DNA from: JACKJK01 sp046159835
Lineage (GTDB): Bacteria > Pseudomonadota > Alphaproteobacteria > Rhizobiales > Tepidamorphaceae
DNA length: 64,000 nucleotides
Direction: 5' to 3'
Assembly (NCBI RefSeq): GCF_046159835.1
Contig: NZ_JBJXCY010000001.1
Coordinates: forward strand, 1,426,001 to 1,490,000
The notes under the pieces are model-generated. The model was given only the letters and a program-made list of their open reading frames with translations, searched no databases and had not been told where the DNA came from. Positions 17,454 through 26,637 of this stretch are shown here, piece by piece. The translations under genes and the position numbers were made by a program. Position 1 is the first letter of the stretch. Each line of letters begins with the position of its first letter.

Positions 17454-18086
17454 ATGTTCGATATCGGCTGGACGGAAATGGTGGTGCTCGCCGTGGTCGC
17501 GATCCTTGTGGTCGGGCCGCGCGAGTTGCCGCGCATGTTGCGCTCGATTGGCCAGATCGTTGGCAAGCTCAAGCAGATGAGTGGTGAATTCAAGCGCCAG
17601 TTCAATGACGCGCTGAAGGAAGCCGAGCTCGACGATATCAAGTCGAGCATCGACAGCGCCAAGAGCGCGATCCCGAAGAACCCGATGAAGCAGGGCTTCG
17701 ACAGCCTGACAAAGACCGGGAACGAGGTGAAGTCGGCCATCGAGACGCCAAGCATGGCCAACCAGAAGTCGACCCCGCCCAAGCCCGCTGCCAGTGCCAC
17801 GACCGGCTCCGCGACGCCGAATGCTGCCGGCGCTGCCGGTACCACGGCGGTTGCGACCTCTTCCAAGGCCAAGGTTTCGGCGAGCGCGGCCGACAAGAAG
17901 CCCGCCACAACGACCGGAACAAAGGCGGCAGCGGCAAAGCCGGCGGCATCGAAGCCCGCGGCGAAAAAGCCTGCTGCGACGAAGAAGCCTGCCGCCGCCA
18001 AACCTGCTGCCAAGGCGACGAAGACGACCAGCAAGCCCAAGCGCACCTCCACGGCGAAAACGCCGGCGAGCGGCGCCAAGAGCTGA
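17454..18086 (+). CDS. tatB: Twin-arginine translocase subunit TatB
   Basis: This 210-residue TatB opens with MFDIGWTEMVVLAVVAILVV, the membrane helix, then GPRELPRMLRSIGQIVGKLK with the conserved Glu-Pro region. The amphipathic part is followed by a very Lys/Ala/Pro-rich tail of about 110 residues. TatB and TatC form the receptor for twin-arginine signal peptides. GGAAGG lies just upstream of the ATG at 17454. The tail is longer than in enteric TatB but common in this bacterial order. Confidence 0.95.
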   Translation: MFDIGWTEMVVLAVVAILVVGPRELPRMLRSIGQIVGKLKQMSGEFKRQFNDALKEAELDDIKSSIDSAKSAIPKNPMKQGFDSLTKTGNEVKSAIETPSMANQKSTPPKPAASATTGSATPNAAGAAGTTAVATSSKAKVSASAADKKPATTTGTKAAAAKPAASKPAAKKPAATKKPAAAKPAAKATKTTSKPKRTSTAKTPASGAKS

Positions 18087-18109
18087 ACTGACAAGAAAGC
18101 GATCCGGCC

Positions 18110-18913
18110 TTGAGCAAATCGGACACGGACGACGAGGACATCGAATCCTCCAAGGCGCCTCTCGTCGAGCACCTCATCGAGCTCCGCCAGCGCCTGATGT
18201 GGGCGATGGGTGCGCTTCTGGTGTGCTCCGTCGCGTGTTTCTTCGTCGCGACCGAGATCTTCAACCTGCTGCTGTTCCCGTATGAGTGGGCCGTGGGCGA
18301 CCGGCGCGAGCTGGAACTGATCTACACCGCACCGCAGGAATTCTTTATCACGCAGCTCAAGTTGAGCGTGTTCGGCGGGTTCTTCATCGCGTTCCCGATC
18401 ATTGCCACGCAGCTTTATCGTTTCGTTGCGCCGGGCCTGTACCGCCACGAGCGCTCCGCCTTCGTGCCGTACCTGATTGCGACCCCCCTTCTGTTCGTGT
18501 TGGGCGCGTCCATCGTCTTCTTCATCGTCATGCCGCTGGCGCTCACCTTTTTCGCTGGCATGGAGCAGACGGGCGCGGAAGGCCTTGCCTCGATCACGCT
18601 GCTGCCGCGGGTCAGCGAGTACCTTGGCCTGACGATGACGATGATCCTGGCGTTCGGCATTTGCTTCCAGCTGCCGGTGATCCTCACGCTGCTGGCGCGG
18701 GCAGGGGTGCTCACCTCCGATACGCTGCGTAACGGACGGCGCTACGCCGTCGTCGCGACCTTCGCCGCCGCCGCCATCCTCACGCCGCCGGATCTGTTCA
18801 GCCAGACCGGGCTTGCGCTGCCCACACTGCTTCTCTACGAAGCTTCCATCCTGGCAGTTCGGCAGGTCGAGAAGCGCCGCGAGCGCGAAGCAGCCAAGGC
18901 CGAGAAGGCCTGA
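18110..18913 (+). CDS. tatC: Twin-arginine translocase subunit TatC
   Basis: This 267-residue polytopic protein has six predicted membrane segments. The conserved first cytoplasmic part APLVEHLIELRQRLMWA contains the Glu used in signal-peptide recognition. TAPQEFFITQLKLSVFGGFF and the later LTPPDLFSQTGLALPTLLLYE are also family hallmarks. It starts at TTG 18110, 23 bases after tatB, since no ATG precedes the conserved segment closely. serS begins 90 bases downstream. Confidence 0.95.
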   Translation: MSKSDTDDEDIESSKAPLVEHLIELRQRLMWAMGALLVCSVACFFVATEIFNLLLFPYEWAVGDRRELELIYTAPQEFFITQLKLSVFGGFFIAFPIIATQLYRFVAPGLYRHERSAFVPYLIATPLLFVLGASIVFFIVMPLALTFFAGMEQTGAEGLASITLLPRVSEYLGLTMTMILAFGICFQLPVILTLLARAGVLTSDTLRNGRRYAVVATFAAAAILTPPDLFSQTGLALPTLLLYEASILAVRQVEKRREREAAKAEKA

Positions 18914-19003
18914 GGCAGGTCCGACCGCAGGTGCCGGGTGCGGTGTCGCGCTTTGCGCGCGTGTTTCCCGCGTAGCGTTCTCCCATTCATCAGTGGTGGA
19001 TAG

Positions 19004-20287
19004 ATGCACGATATCAATTGGATACGCGAAAACCCTGAAGCTTTTGATGAAAAGCTGAAAGCTCGTGGGGCGGAACCCCAATCCGCCGCCGTGCTGGCAC
19101 TGGACGAGAAGCGTCGCGCCCGTATCGCGGAGCTTCAGGCGATGCAGGAAAAGCGCAACGCCGCCTCTAAGCTTATCGGGCAGGCCAAGCAATCCGGTGA
19201 CGAATCGCGTGCATCCGAACTGATGGGGGAGGTTTCGCAGCTCAAGTCGGCCATCCAGCAGGGCGAGGAAGACGAACGAACCCTTGAGGCGGAGATGGAG
19301 GCGCTGGTTGCCGCGATCCCGAACCTGCCGCTCGACGGCGTGCCGGAAGGTGCCGACGAAAACGACAATGTCGAACTGCATAAGTCCGGCGAGAAGCCTG
19401 CGCTCGATTTCGAGCCGAAGCAGCATTTCGAGCTGGGCGAAGCGCTCGGCCTGATGGACTTCGATACCGCGACGAAGTTGTCCGGCGCGCGGTTCGTGGT
19501 CCTGAAAGGCGCATTGGCGCGGCTTGAGCGTTCGATCGCGCAGTACATGCTGGACACGCACACACAGACCAACGGCTACACGGAAGTTAACCCGCCGCTG
19601 ATGGTGCGCGACGAGGTGATGTACGGCACCGGCCAATTGCCGAAATTTGCCGACGACCAGTTCCGCACCGAGGATGGCCGCTGGCTGATCCCGACCGCCG
19701 AAGTGCCGCTGACCAACCTGGTGCGCGAATCCATCATCGAGGACGAGACGCTGCCGCGCCGCTACACCGCCTATACGCCGTGCTTCAGGCTTGAGGCCGG
19801 TGCTGCGGGTCGCGACACGCGCGGCATGATCCGCCAGCACCAGTTTTCCAAGGTCGAACTCGTCTCGGTGACTCGGCCGGAGGAATCGCTCGATGAACTG
19901 GAGCGGATGCGCGAATGCGCCGAAGGCATCCTCAAGGGCCTCGGGCTGCACTACCGCGTCGTGACGTTGTGCACCGGCGACATGGGCTTCGGCGCGCGCA
20001 AGACCTATGACATCGAAGTATGGCTGCCCGGGCAGGACGCATACCGCGAGATTTCAAGCTGCTCGGTCTGCGGAGATTTCCAGGCTCGCCGCATGAATGC
20101 GCGCTACCGCCCGAAGGACGCCAAGAAGCCGGCCTTTGTCCATACGTTGAACGGTTCCGGGCTTGCTGTCGGCCGCACGCTCGTCGCAGTTCTGGAAAAC
20201 TACCAGAACGCCGACGGTTCGATCACCATTCCAGATGCGCTGCAGCCCTACATGGGCGGGCTGAAGAGCATCACCGCGGCAACCTGA
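19004..20287 (+). CDS. serS: Serine--tRNA ligase
   Basis: This 427-residue class II synthetase charges tRNA-Ser (and would charge tRNA-Sec if present). The N-terminal 110 residues form the antiparallel coiled-coil arm that holds the long variable arm of tRNA-Ser. Motif 2 (FRLEAGAAGRDTRGMIRQHQFSKVE) is split around residues 260-285, and motif 3 (GSGLAVGRTLVAVLE) lies near 385-400. The ATG start fits the family opening MHDINWIRENPEAFD. It is followed by surE 20 bases later. Confidence 0.97.
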   Translation: MHDINWIRENPEAFDEKLKARGAEPQSAAVLALDEKRRARIAELQAMQEKRNAASKLIGQAKQSGDESRASELMGEVSQLKSAIQQGEEDERTLEAEMEALVAAIPNLPLDGVPEGADENDNVELHKSGEKPALDFEPKQHFELGEALGLMDFDTATKLSGARFVVLKGALARLERSIAQYMLDTHTQTNGYTEVNPPLMVRDEVMYGTGQLPKFADDQFRTEDGRWLIPTAEVPLTNLVRESIIEDETLPRRYTAYTPCFRLEAGAAGRDTRGMIRQHQFSKVELVSVTRPEESLDELERMRECAEGILKGLGLHYRVVTLCTGDMGFGARKTYDIEVWLPGQDAYREISSCSVCGDFQARRMNARYRPKDAKKPAFVHTLNGSGLAVGRTLVAVLENYQNADGSITIPDALQPYMGGLKSITAAT

Positions 20288-20307
20288 CCTGAAAGCGAAG
20301 AGAATAT

Positions 20308-21063
20308 ATGCGCATCCTCATCACCAATGACGACGGCATTCACGCACCTGGCCTGAAGTCGCTGGAAAAGATTGCGCGCGATCTCTCCGATGATGTCTGG
20401 GTCGTGGCGCCGGAATTCGACCAGAGCGGCGTGTCGCATTCGCTCTCGCTCAATGACCCGATGCGGCTGCGCGAGGTCGGCGACCGACATTTCGCGGTGA
20501 AGGGAACGCCGACCGACTGCGTCATCATGGGCGTGAAGCACATCCTCGATACCGCGCCGGACCTGGTGCTGTCGGGCGTCAACCGTGGCCAGAACATTGC
20601 CGAGGACATCAAGTATTCCGGCACAATCGCCGGTGCCTTCGAAGGCGCGATCCTCGGCCACCGGGCCATGGCGCTGAGCCAGGCCTACGGTTTCGCGGAA
20701 GGCCGCTCGATCGACTATGCCTGCGCCGAGGCGCACGGCGCGAAGACGATCTCCAAGTGCCTGGAGATGGACCTGCCGCGCGACGGGGTCATCAACATCA
20801 ACTTCCCCGACCGCCTGCCGGACGAGGTGGAGGGCGTGCAGGTGACCCGCCAGGGGCGGCGCGACCAGGCGCTCATGCATATCGATGCGCGCAAGGACGG
20901 GCGCGGCAACCCGTATTTCTGGCTCGGATTCTCGCGTCACCGGTCCAACCCGGCGACCGAAACCGACCTGCATGCGATCTACAACGGCTATATTTCGGTG
21001 ACGCCGCTGAAACTCGACATGACCGACGAAGACCTGCTGTCGCGGCTGGCAGACCACTTCTAG
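20308..21063 (+). CDS. surE: 5'-nucleotidase SurE
   Basis: This 251-residue metal-dependent phosphatase acts on nucleoside monophosphates and is linked to stationary-phase survival. The N-terminal MRILITNDDGIHAPG carries the metal-binding Asp8-Asp9. DQSGVSHSLSL holds the conserved Ser, and SGVNRGQNIAEDIKYSGTIAGA holds the conserved Asn region. The gene lies between serS and pcm, the classical surE-pcm pairing. Confidence 0.96.
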   Translation: MRILITNDDGIHAPGLKSLEKIARDLSDDVWVVAPEFDQSGVSHSLSLNDPMRLREVGDRHFAVKGTPTDCVIMGVKHILDTAPDLVLSGVNRGQNIAEDIKYSGTIAGAFEGAILGHRAMALSQAYGFAEGRSIDYACAEAHGAKTISKCLEMDLPRDGVININFPDRLPDEVEGVQVTRQGRRDQALMHIDARKDGRGNPYFWLGFSRHRSNPATETDLHAIYNGYISVTPLKLDMTDEDLLSRLADHF

Positions 21064-21097
21064 ACAATGCCGCGCGGGGCGGGGCAGCAACGAACCC

Positions 21098-21775
21098 ATG
21101 GCAACTGAGGCGCAGATCGAGGCCGGCCCATCGCACAACAGTCATGTTGCGCGCGCCGAACTCGTCATGCGGCTGCGCGGGCAGGGCTATTCCGATGTCC
21201 GGTTGCTGGCAGCCATCGAGCAGGTCCCGCGTGACCTCTTCCTGCCGCGCCGTTTTGCGTCCATTGCCTACGCCGACCGGCTCATCCCGATTGCGTGCGG
21301 GCAGACGGCGTCCAGCGTGCAGGAGGCCGCACAGCTTGCGGTGGCAGCCCGCATCCAGCCCGACCACCGCGTGCTCGAAGTGGGGACCGGCAGCGGCTAC
21401 CTGACCGCCGTGCTGTCGCGGATCGCGTCCAATGTCTATTCGGTCGAGCGCTACCGGCGCCTCGTCGACCAGGCCACCGAACGTCTCCTCCAGATTGATG
21501 CGCAGAACGTGATCCTCGCCCACGCGGACGGTTTTCTCGGTCTGTCGGAATACGCCCCGTTCGACCGCATCATCGTCGGCGGATCGTGCGAGGCGGTGCC
21601 CGAGCATCTGGTCGACCAGTTGGCTGAAGGCGGATCGCTGGTTCTGCCGCTGGGGCCGATTGGACGCTCACAGCAACTGACACGTGTCAGCCGCAAGGAT
21701 GGTGCAACCACGCGCGAACAGCTTGGCGAAATACGCATCGCGCCACTGGTGAAGGGCAGGTCGAGACAGATTTAG
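21098..21775 (+). CDS. pcm: Protein-L-isoaspartate O-methyltransferase
   Basis: This 225-residue SAM-dependent enzyme methylates isoaspartyl residues in aged proteins so they can revert to aspartate. The conserved GQTASSVQEAAQLA lies near residues 65-80, and the SAM-binding loop VLEVGTGSGYLTAVLSRI lies near 90-107. Its place after surE supports the call. Some alphaproteobacterial homologues have uncertain activity, but no key residue is visibly lost here. Confidence 0.93.
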   Translation: MATEAQIEAGPSHNSHVARAELVMRLRGQGYSDVRLLAAIEQVPRDLFLPRRFASIAYADRLIPIACGQTASSVQEAAQLAVAARIQPDHRVLEVGTGSGYLTAVLSRIASNVYSVERYRRLVDQATERLLQIDAQNVILAHADGFLGLSEYAPFDRIIVGGSCEAVPEHLVDQLAEGGSLVLPLGPIGRSQQLTRVSRKDGATTREQLGEIRIAPLVKGRSRQI

Positions 21776-21783
21776 TCGGTGCC

Positions 21784-21799
21784 TTAAACCCTTGTTTAC
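21784..21799 (+). promoter_or_regulatory. Candidate CtrA box upstream of the LysM/LytM gene
   Basis: TTAA, seven bases, then TTTAC matches the CtrA consensus TTAA-N7-TTAA with one mismatch. It is placed about 60-75 bases before the LysM/LytM start. The match is by eye only. Confidence 0.35.
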
Positions 21800-21856
21800 G
21801 CCAATGAGGTTAACTCAACTCACGTAATTTTTGGCGTTTCAAGTGTGAGTGTACCG

Positions 21857-23332
21857 ATGCGTAGCGTTATCTCGGAAAGTGCTGTCCGTTGTTCCATCCG
21901 GTTGACGGCGGTGTCCATGCTGGCATTGACGGTTGCCGCGTGCAGCACGGACACGACCCGCTTCAGCCAGCCGATGTTTACCTCCTCCAACGACTACACA
22001 GGCTCCATCACCCCGCGTGAGGGTGTGGGCTACGGCGGTGTTTCGCCCGACGGTCAGGCTGCCCCGACCGGCGGTGGGATACAGCAGGCACCGATTGCGG
22101 CGCCGGGCAACTACCCATCCCAGACCTATCCCTCGCAGTCCTATCCATCCAGCCGCCCTGGCTCGTACGGTTCGGATGATGCATCCGCCCCCGTCTACAG
22201 CCAGCAGACCTACACACCGCCGCCGCAGAACTCGCCATATGGCAGTGCGCCAGGCGGTTATGACGGTTCGCCTTCGACAGTGTCTTCCACGCGCCCCGGA
22301 CCTTCGGCTTCGCCGGCTGGCGGCACGGTTGTCACGGTCGAGCCCAGTGAGACGCTCTATTCCATTTCGCGTCGCTACGGCGTGCCGGTCGATGCGATCA
22401 TGCAGGCCAACGGCATCACCGATGCGCGTTCTGTCCGCGTCGGCCAGCAGCTGACGATCCCGCAGTACTCGGCCACCCGCTCTGGCTGGGTGACCGGGCC
22501 GCAGCCGGCTGCAAGCCGCGCTTCACCGCCCATCATCACAACGCCGACCCCGCGTGCTGCGTCTCCGGTTGCGACCTCAACCTATTCCGCGCCAAAGTCC
22601 ACGCCGGCTGTCCAGCGCAGCTCGGCCTCCGGCAGCCACACGGTTCAGTCCGGCGAGACGCTGTATTCGATCTCGCGCCGCTACGGCGTCAGCATCGAAG
22701 CGCTGCAGGCACAGAACGGCATCACGTCACCGTCCCAGATCCGTGTCGGCCAGTCGCTCTCGATCCCGAATGCAGGCTCGACGGCTGCCGTCATCAACAC
22801 CCAGGCGCAGCCCGCCGTTTCGCGCAGCAGCGACCCGGCACCGGTTCGTCAGGCTTCCGCACCAGCAGGGCCGCAGCCCGAGCCGGAACCGTCTGCCGCA
22901 TCGGCTGACGAACCCGTCAACACGGCTTCGATCCCCGCGCCGCAGGCAATCAACGAAGGCTTCCGCTGGCCGGCCCGTGGCCGCGTCATCAGCGGCTTTG
23001 GCGAGCCGAACTCCGGTTCCGTAAACGAAGGCATCAACATCGCCGTGCCAGAAGGCACATCTGTCCGCGCCGCCGAGAATGGCGTCGTGATCTACTCCGG
23101 CTCGGAGCTGGAAGGTCTCGGCAACCTCGTGCTGGTGCGCCACAGCGACAACTGGGTGACAGCCTACGCACACAACCGCGACCTGCGGGTAAACCGCGGC
23201 GACAAGGTCACCCGTGGCCAGATCATCGCCACGGCGGGGCAGACTGGCAAGGTCAAGTCACCGCAGCTGCACTTTGAATTGCGCAAGGGATCGAAGCCTG
23301 TCGATCCGCTGCGCTACCTGTCCGCCCTGTAG
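21857..23332 (+). CDS. LysM/LytM-domain lipoprotein with degenerate peptidase site (NlpD/DipM-like)
   Basis: This protein of about 491 residues (ATG 21857; a GTG at 21845 is also possible) has a lipoprotein signal with lipobox LTVAAC, a Pro/Ser/Tyr-rich spacer, LysM domain 1 (about 158-202), LysM domain 2 (about 261-304) and a C-terminal LytM (M23) domain (about 370-491). The M23 zinc and catalytic positions are mostly lost: the HxxxD pair reads N390 and N394, and the HxH motif reads Q470-L471-H472. H439 and H472 remain. This matches non-enzymatic LytM factors such as NlpD, EnvC and DipM, which activate amidases at the division site rather than cutting peptidoglycan. A CtrA-like box lies upstream. 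The function as an amidase activator is inferred from the family. Confidence 0.88.
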   Translation: MRSVISESAVRCSIRLTAVSMLALTVAACSTDTTRFSQPMFTSSNDYTGSITPREGVGYGGVSPDGQAAPTGGGIQQAPIAAPGNYPSQTYPSQSYPSSRPGSYGSDDASAPVYSQQTYTPPPQNSPYGSAPGGYDGSPSTVSSTRPGPSASPAGGTVVTVEPSETLYSISRRYGVPVDAIMQANGITDARSVRVGQQLTIPQYSATRSGWVTGPQPAASRASPPIITTPTPRAASPVATSTYSAPKSTPAVQRSSASGSHTVQSGETLYSISRRYGVSIEALQAQNGITSPSQIRVGQSLSIPNAGSTAAVINTQAQPAVSRSSDPAPVRQASAPAGPQPEPEPSAASADEPVNTASIPAPQAINEGFRWPARGRVISGFGEPNSGSVNEGINIAVPEGTSVRAAENGVVIYSGSELEGLGNLVLVRHSDNWVTAYAHNRDLRVNRGDKVTRGQIIATAGQTGKVKSPQLHFELRKGSKPVDPLRYLSAL

Positions 23333-23414
23333 GGGCCCAGGACGGGGCACGAGGGGGAATACCGCGCACTCTGACCTCCAGCGCGGGTGACGGCGCGGGC
23401 GGCTCGAAGACGCA

Positions 23415-24305
23415 TCAAAGGCGAACTTCGAGTCGTCCGGCGACGTCCTGGATGAACTGCCAGGCCACACGCCCCGAACGTGCTCCACGCGTCGTCGACC
23501 ATTCCAGCGCATCGCGGTGCAATTCGTCGCGGCCGACCTTCAGGCCGAAACGCTCGGCATAGGCGTCCACCATCTCCAGATATTCGTCCTGGCTGCACTT
23601 GTGGAAGCCAAGCCACAGGCCGAACCTGTCCGACAGCGACACCTTTTCCTCGACCGCTTCGCTGGGATTGATGGCGGTTGAACGCTCGTTCTCCATCATG
23701 TCGCGCGGCAGCAGGTGCCTGCGGTTTGACGTCGCATAGAACAGGACGTTGGTCGGGCGTCCCTCAAGGCCACCTTCAAGCGCTGCCTTCAAGGACTTGT
23801 AGGACGTGTCGTCACCGTCGAACGACAGGTCATCGCAAAAGATCAGGAACCGTTCCTCCGCATCACGAAGGCGCGAGAGGAGGAGCGGCAGGCTGTCGAT
23901 GTCCTCGCGGTGGATCTCGATCAGCTTGAGGCTGCCCGGCTCGATACCGTGGCTTGCGGCTTCCGCGTTGATGGCCGCATGGCAGGCCTTCACGAGCGAG
24001 CTCTTGCCCATGCCCCGCGCGCCCCAAAGCAGGGCGTTGTTGGCGGAAAACCCGCGCGCGAAGCGCAACGTGTTGTCAAACAGCAGGTCCTTGGCCCGGT
24101 CGACGCCCTTGAGCAGGTCGATGGCGACGCGGTTCACATTCTGCACCGGCTTCAGCACGCCTTCACTGGCCGACCATACGAAGGCGTCCGCGACGCCCAT
24201 GTCGGTCGGCTGGGGCTGCGGCGGGTAGGCGCGCTCCAGCGCTTCGGTGATGCGGTCGAGGCGGGACAGAAGGGCGTCTTGATCGGTCGGTGTCGAGGTC
24301 GTCAT
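23415..24305 (-). CDS. AAA+ ATPase of the DUF815 family
   Basis: This 296-residue protein has Walker A GARGMGKSSLV near residues 95-105 and a Walker B-like LIFCDDLSFD near 155. DUF815 proteins are widespread AAA+ ATPases of unknown role. The start at 24305 (MTTSTPTDQDALL) is chosen by family length; a GTG 21 codons upstream is possible but the extra residues look unstructured. It converges on the LysM/LytM gene and diverges from yajC. I cannot name a function. Confidence 0.85.
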   Translation of the reverse strand: MTTSTPTDQDALLSRLDRITEALERAYPPQPQPTDMGVADAFVWSASEGVLKPVQNVNRVAIDLLKGVDRAKDLLFDNTLRFARGFSANNALLWGARGMGKSSLVKACHAAINAEAASHGIEPGSLKLIEIHREDIDSLPLLLSRLRDAEERFLIFCDDLSFDGDDTSYKSLKAALEGGLEGRPTNVLFYATSNRRHLLPRDMMENERSTAINPSEAVEEKVSLSDRFGLWLGFHKCSQDEYLEMVDAYAERFGLKVGRDELHRDALEWSTTRGARSGRVAWQFIQDVAGRLEVRL

Positions 24306-24417
24306 GGGGGCGGGCTTACCTGAAATGTTTTTGCGGGGTGCCGCCAGCGCGGCGAGGCTTGCTAGCACGTGGTGCGCAGAGACTTCAAAGTCGCAATCAC
24401 GAAGTGTGACGGTGTGA

Positions 24418-24445
24418 TTGCAATGCCACGCCGCATTTGTATAGT
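24418..24445 (+). promoter_or_regulatory. Candidate promoter for yajC-secDF
   Basis: TTGCAA at 24418-24423 and TATAGT at 24440-24445 are separated by 16 bases, which resembles a housekeeping sigma promoter. Transcription would begin near 24452, about 135 bases before the yajC ATG, in the 281-base divergent region between the DUF815 gene and yajC. Confidence 0.4.
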
Positions 24446-24586
24446 CCGCGCGGTCTTGACCAGTGACTGGCGAGAGCCGATCTGTGTCGCAAATCCCGCG
24501 TGCAGCGCGCAGCGAAGAGTTGGCATCGCCAGCTTCGCGTCGACCACGAGACGCTGCGCCATGCTGAAGAACGAAAGAGACGTGTA

Positions 24587-24916
24587 ATGTTCATTACCCC
24601 GGCCTTTGCGCAGAGCGGCGCGTTTGGAGGCGGCGACTTCCTCTTCCAGATTCTCCCGTTCCTGATGATCTTCGTGATCATCTACTTCCTCATTCTGCGC
24701 CCGCAGCAGAAGCGGATGAAGGAACACAAGGAGCTGATCGCCAACCTGCGCCGCGGCGACAGCGTCGTGACCTCCGGTGGCCTGATCGGCAAGATCAACA
24801 AGGTGAACGACGACGATGTGCAGCTCGAGATCGCGCGCGACACGGTTGTGACCGTCCTGCGCTCGACCATCGCCGAAGTCCGCTCCAAGAGCGAGCCGGT
24901 CAAGGATCGCAGCTGA
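24587..24916 (+). CDS. yajC: Preprotein translocase subunit YajC
   Basis: This 109-residue single-span inner membrane protein associates with SecDF. The membrane helix FQILPFLMIFVIIYFLIL is followed by the hallmark RPQQKRMKEHKELI. NLRRGDSVVTSGGLIGKI is the conserved soluble part. The start at ATG 24587 (MFITPAFAQ) gives the family length, and a longer frame upstream is not supported. It heads the yajC-secD-secF unit. Confidence 0.96.
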   Translation: MFITPAFAQSGAFGGGDFLFQILPFLMIFVIIYFLILRPQQKRMKEHKELIANLRRGDSVVTSGGLIGKINKVNDDDVQLEIARDTVVTVLRSTIAEVRSKSEPVKDRS

Positions 24917-24952
24917 GCTTCAGCTTCGACGGCACTTACCCCAGGAACAGGC

Positions 24953-24977
24953 GACCGGCCCCGTCCGGTCCTCTTTT
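24953..24977 (+). terminator. Hairpin with CTCTTTT tail between yajC and secD
   Basis: GACCGG and CCGGTC form a 6-base-pair stem around CCCCGT, followed by CTCTTTT. Because secD lies just downstream in the same operon, this may act as partial attenuation rather than full termination. Confidence 0.4.
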
Positions 24978-24997
24978 GAAAGTTCGATCACCGGGCC

Positions 24998-26602
24998 ATG
25001 CTTTATTTCGCGCGCTGGAAAATCCTGCTCATTCTCGCGGTTTCGCTGCTGGGCATCTTGCTGACGATCCCCAACTTCCTTCCGCAGAGGGTGGTGGATT
25101 CGCTCCCCGAGTCCTTCCAGCGGGAGATCGTGCTCGGCCTCGACCTCCAGGGTGGCTCTCACCTGTTGCTGGGTGTCGAGACGGACGTGGTCGTGTCGGA
25201 ACGGCTCGACACGCTGCGTGACGATGTTCGGCAGGCTCTGCGCGACGATCGCATCGGTTATACTGGCCTCGGCATCCAGGGGCAGGCCGTGCAGGTTCGC
25301 CTGCGCGACGTGGCTGATCGTGAAAAGGCCCGCACGGCGCTGAACGCGTTGGCGGTGCCGGTTTCCGGTTCGCTGTTCGGCGGCGGTCAGATCACCGAGG
25401 TCGAGGTGTCGTTCAACGAGCCGGACGTGTTCCTGCTGACCCTGAGCGAGCAGGGGCTGCAGCAGCGCATCAGTTCCGCCGTCGACCAGTCCATCGAGAT
25501 CGTGCGCCGCCGTATCGACGAACTCGGCACGACCGAACCGCTGATCCAGCGTCAGGGCACTGACCGCATTCTCGTGCAGGTGCCCGGCCTTGAAGACCCG
25601 GCCCGCCTGAAGGATCTGATCGGCACCACGGCGAAGCTGGCCTTCCGCCTTGTCGACCTGTCCATGCCGGCCCAGCAGGCCATCGAGACGCGCCCGCCGG
25701 CGGAATCGGAAGTTCTCTACTCGACCGATGACCCGCCGCAGCCCTACGTGATCCAGAAACGCGTGATGGTGGCGGGTGAAGACCTCGTCGATGCGCAGCC
25801 CGGTTTCGACCAGCGCACAAACGAGCCGATCGTCACCTTCCGCTTCAACACCTCCGGTGCCCGCAAGTTCGGTGCGGTGACGCAGCAGAACGTCGGACGC
25901 CCGTTTGCCATCGTGCTCGACGAGCAGGTCATTTCCGCGCCCGTCATTCGCGAGCCGATCCTCGGCGGCACGGGCCAGATTTCCGGCAGCTTCACCGTCG
26001 AGGGCGCCAACGACCTCGCCATCCTGCTGCGCGCCGGCGCGCTTCCCGCGCCGCTGACCATCCTCGAAGAGCGCACGGTCGGTCCGGGCCTTGGCAGTGA
26101 CAACATCATTGCCGGCGAGACGGCTGCCATCATCGGCGCGCTGCTGGTGCTGGGCTTCATGCTGGTGGCCTACGGCCTCTTCGGCATCTTCGCCAACATC
26201 GCGCTGGCCATCAACGTGATGATGCTGCTGGGTGCGCTGACGCTGCTGCAGGCCACGCTGACCCTGCCGGGCATCGCCGGTATCGCGCTGACCATCGGCA
26301 TGGCGGTGGATGCCAACGTGTTAATCTACGAGCGCATCCGCGAGGAGATAAACGCCGGACGATCGGCGATATCCTCAATCGATTCCGGTTATCGCATGGC
26401 GCTCGGCACGATCCTCGATGCCAACATCACGACGCTCATTGTTGCGCTCATCCTCTTCAATCTCGGGTCCGGCCCGGTTCGCGGCTTCGCCGTGACGCTG
26501 GCCATCGGCATCCTGACGTCGGTCTTCAGCGCCTTCACGCTGAACCGCCTGATCGTCTCGTCCTGGCTGAAATGGCGCCGGCCCACCAAGCTGCCGATCT
26601 GA
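24998..26602 (+). CDS. secD: Protein translocase subunit SecD
   Basis: This 534-residue RND-family membrane protein uses the proton motive force with SecF to pull secreted proteins through SecYEG. An N-terminal membrane segment (ILLILAVSLLGILLTIPNF) is followed by GLDLQGGSHLLLGVE and a large periplasmic domain (about 60-360). Five membrane segments then include LTIGMAVDANVLIYERIREE, the conserved transport motif with the Asp-Asn pair. secF follows 35 bases downstream as a separate gene. Confidence 0.97.
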   Translation: MLYFARWKILLILAVSLLGILLTIPNFLPQRVVDSLPESFQREIVLGLDLQGGSHLLLGVETDVVVSERLDTLRDDVRQALRDDRIGYTGLGIQGQAVQVRLRDVADREKARTALNALAVPVSGSLFGGGQITEVEVSFNEPDVFLLTLSEQGLQQRISSAVDQSIEIVRRRIDELGTTEPLIQRQGTDRILVQVPGLEDPARLKDLIGTTAKLAFRLVDLSMPAQQAIETRPPAESEVLYSTDDPPQPYVIQKRVMVAGEDLVDAQPGFDQRTNEPIVTFRFNTSGARKFGAVTQQNVGRPFAIVLDEQVISAPVIREPILGGTGQISGSFTVEGANDLAILLRAGALPAPLTILEERTVGPGLGSDNIIAGETAAIIGALLVLGFMLVAYGLFGIFANIALAINVMMLLGALTLLQATLTLPGIAGIALTIGMAVDANVLIYERIREEINAGRSAISSIDSGYRMALGTILDANITTLIVALILFNLGSGPVRGFAVTLAIGILTSVFSAFTLNRLIVSSWLKWRRPTKLPI

Positions 26603-26637
26603 CGCCAGCCTGAACACGAACAACGGAACGGATACAC

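Noticed and set aside
17441..19951. 836-codon minus-strand open frame across tatB, tatC and serS
   Set aside because: It spans three well-defined plus-strand genes and has a low-complexity composition typical of antisense reading.
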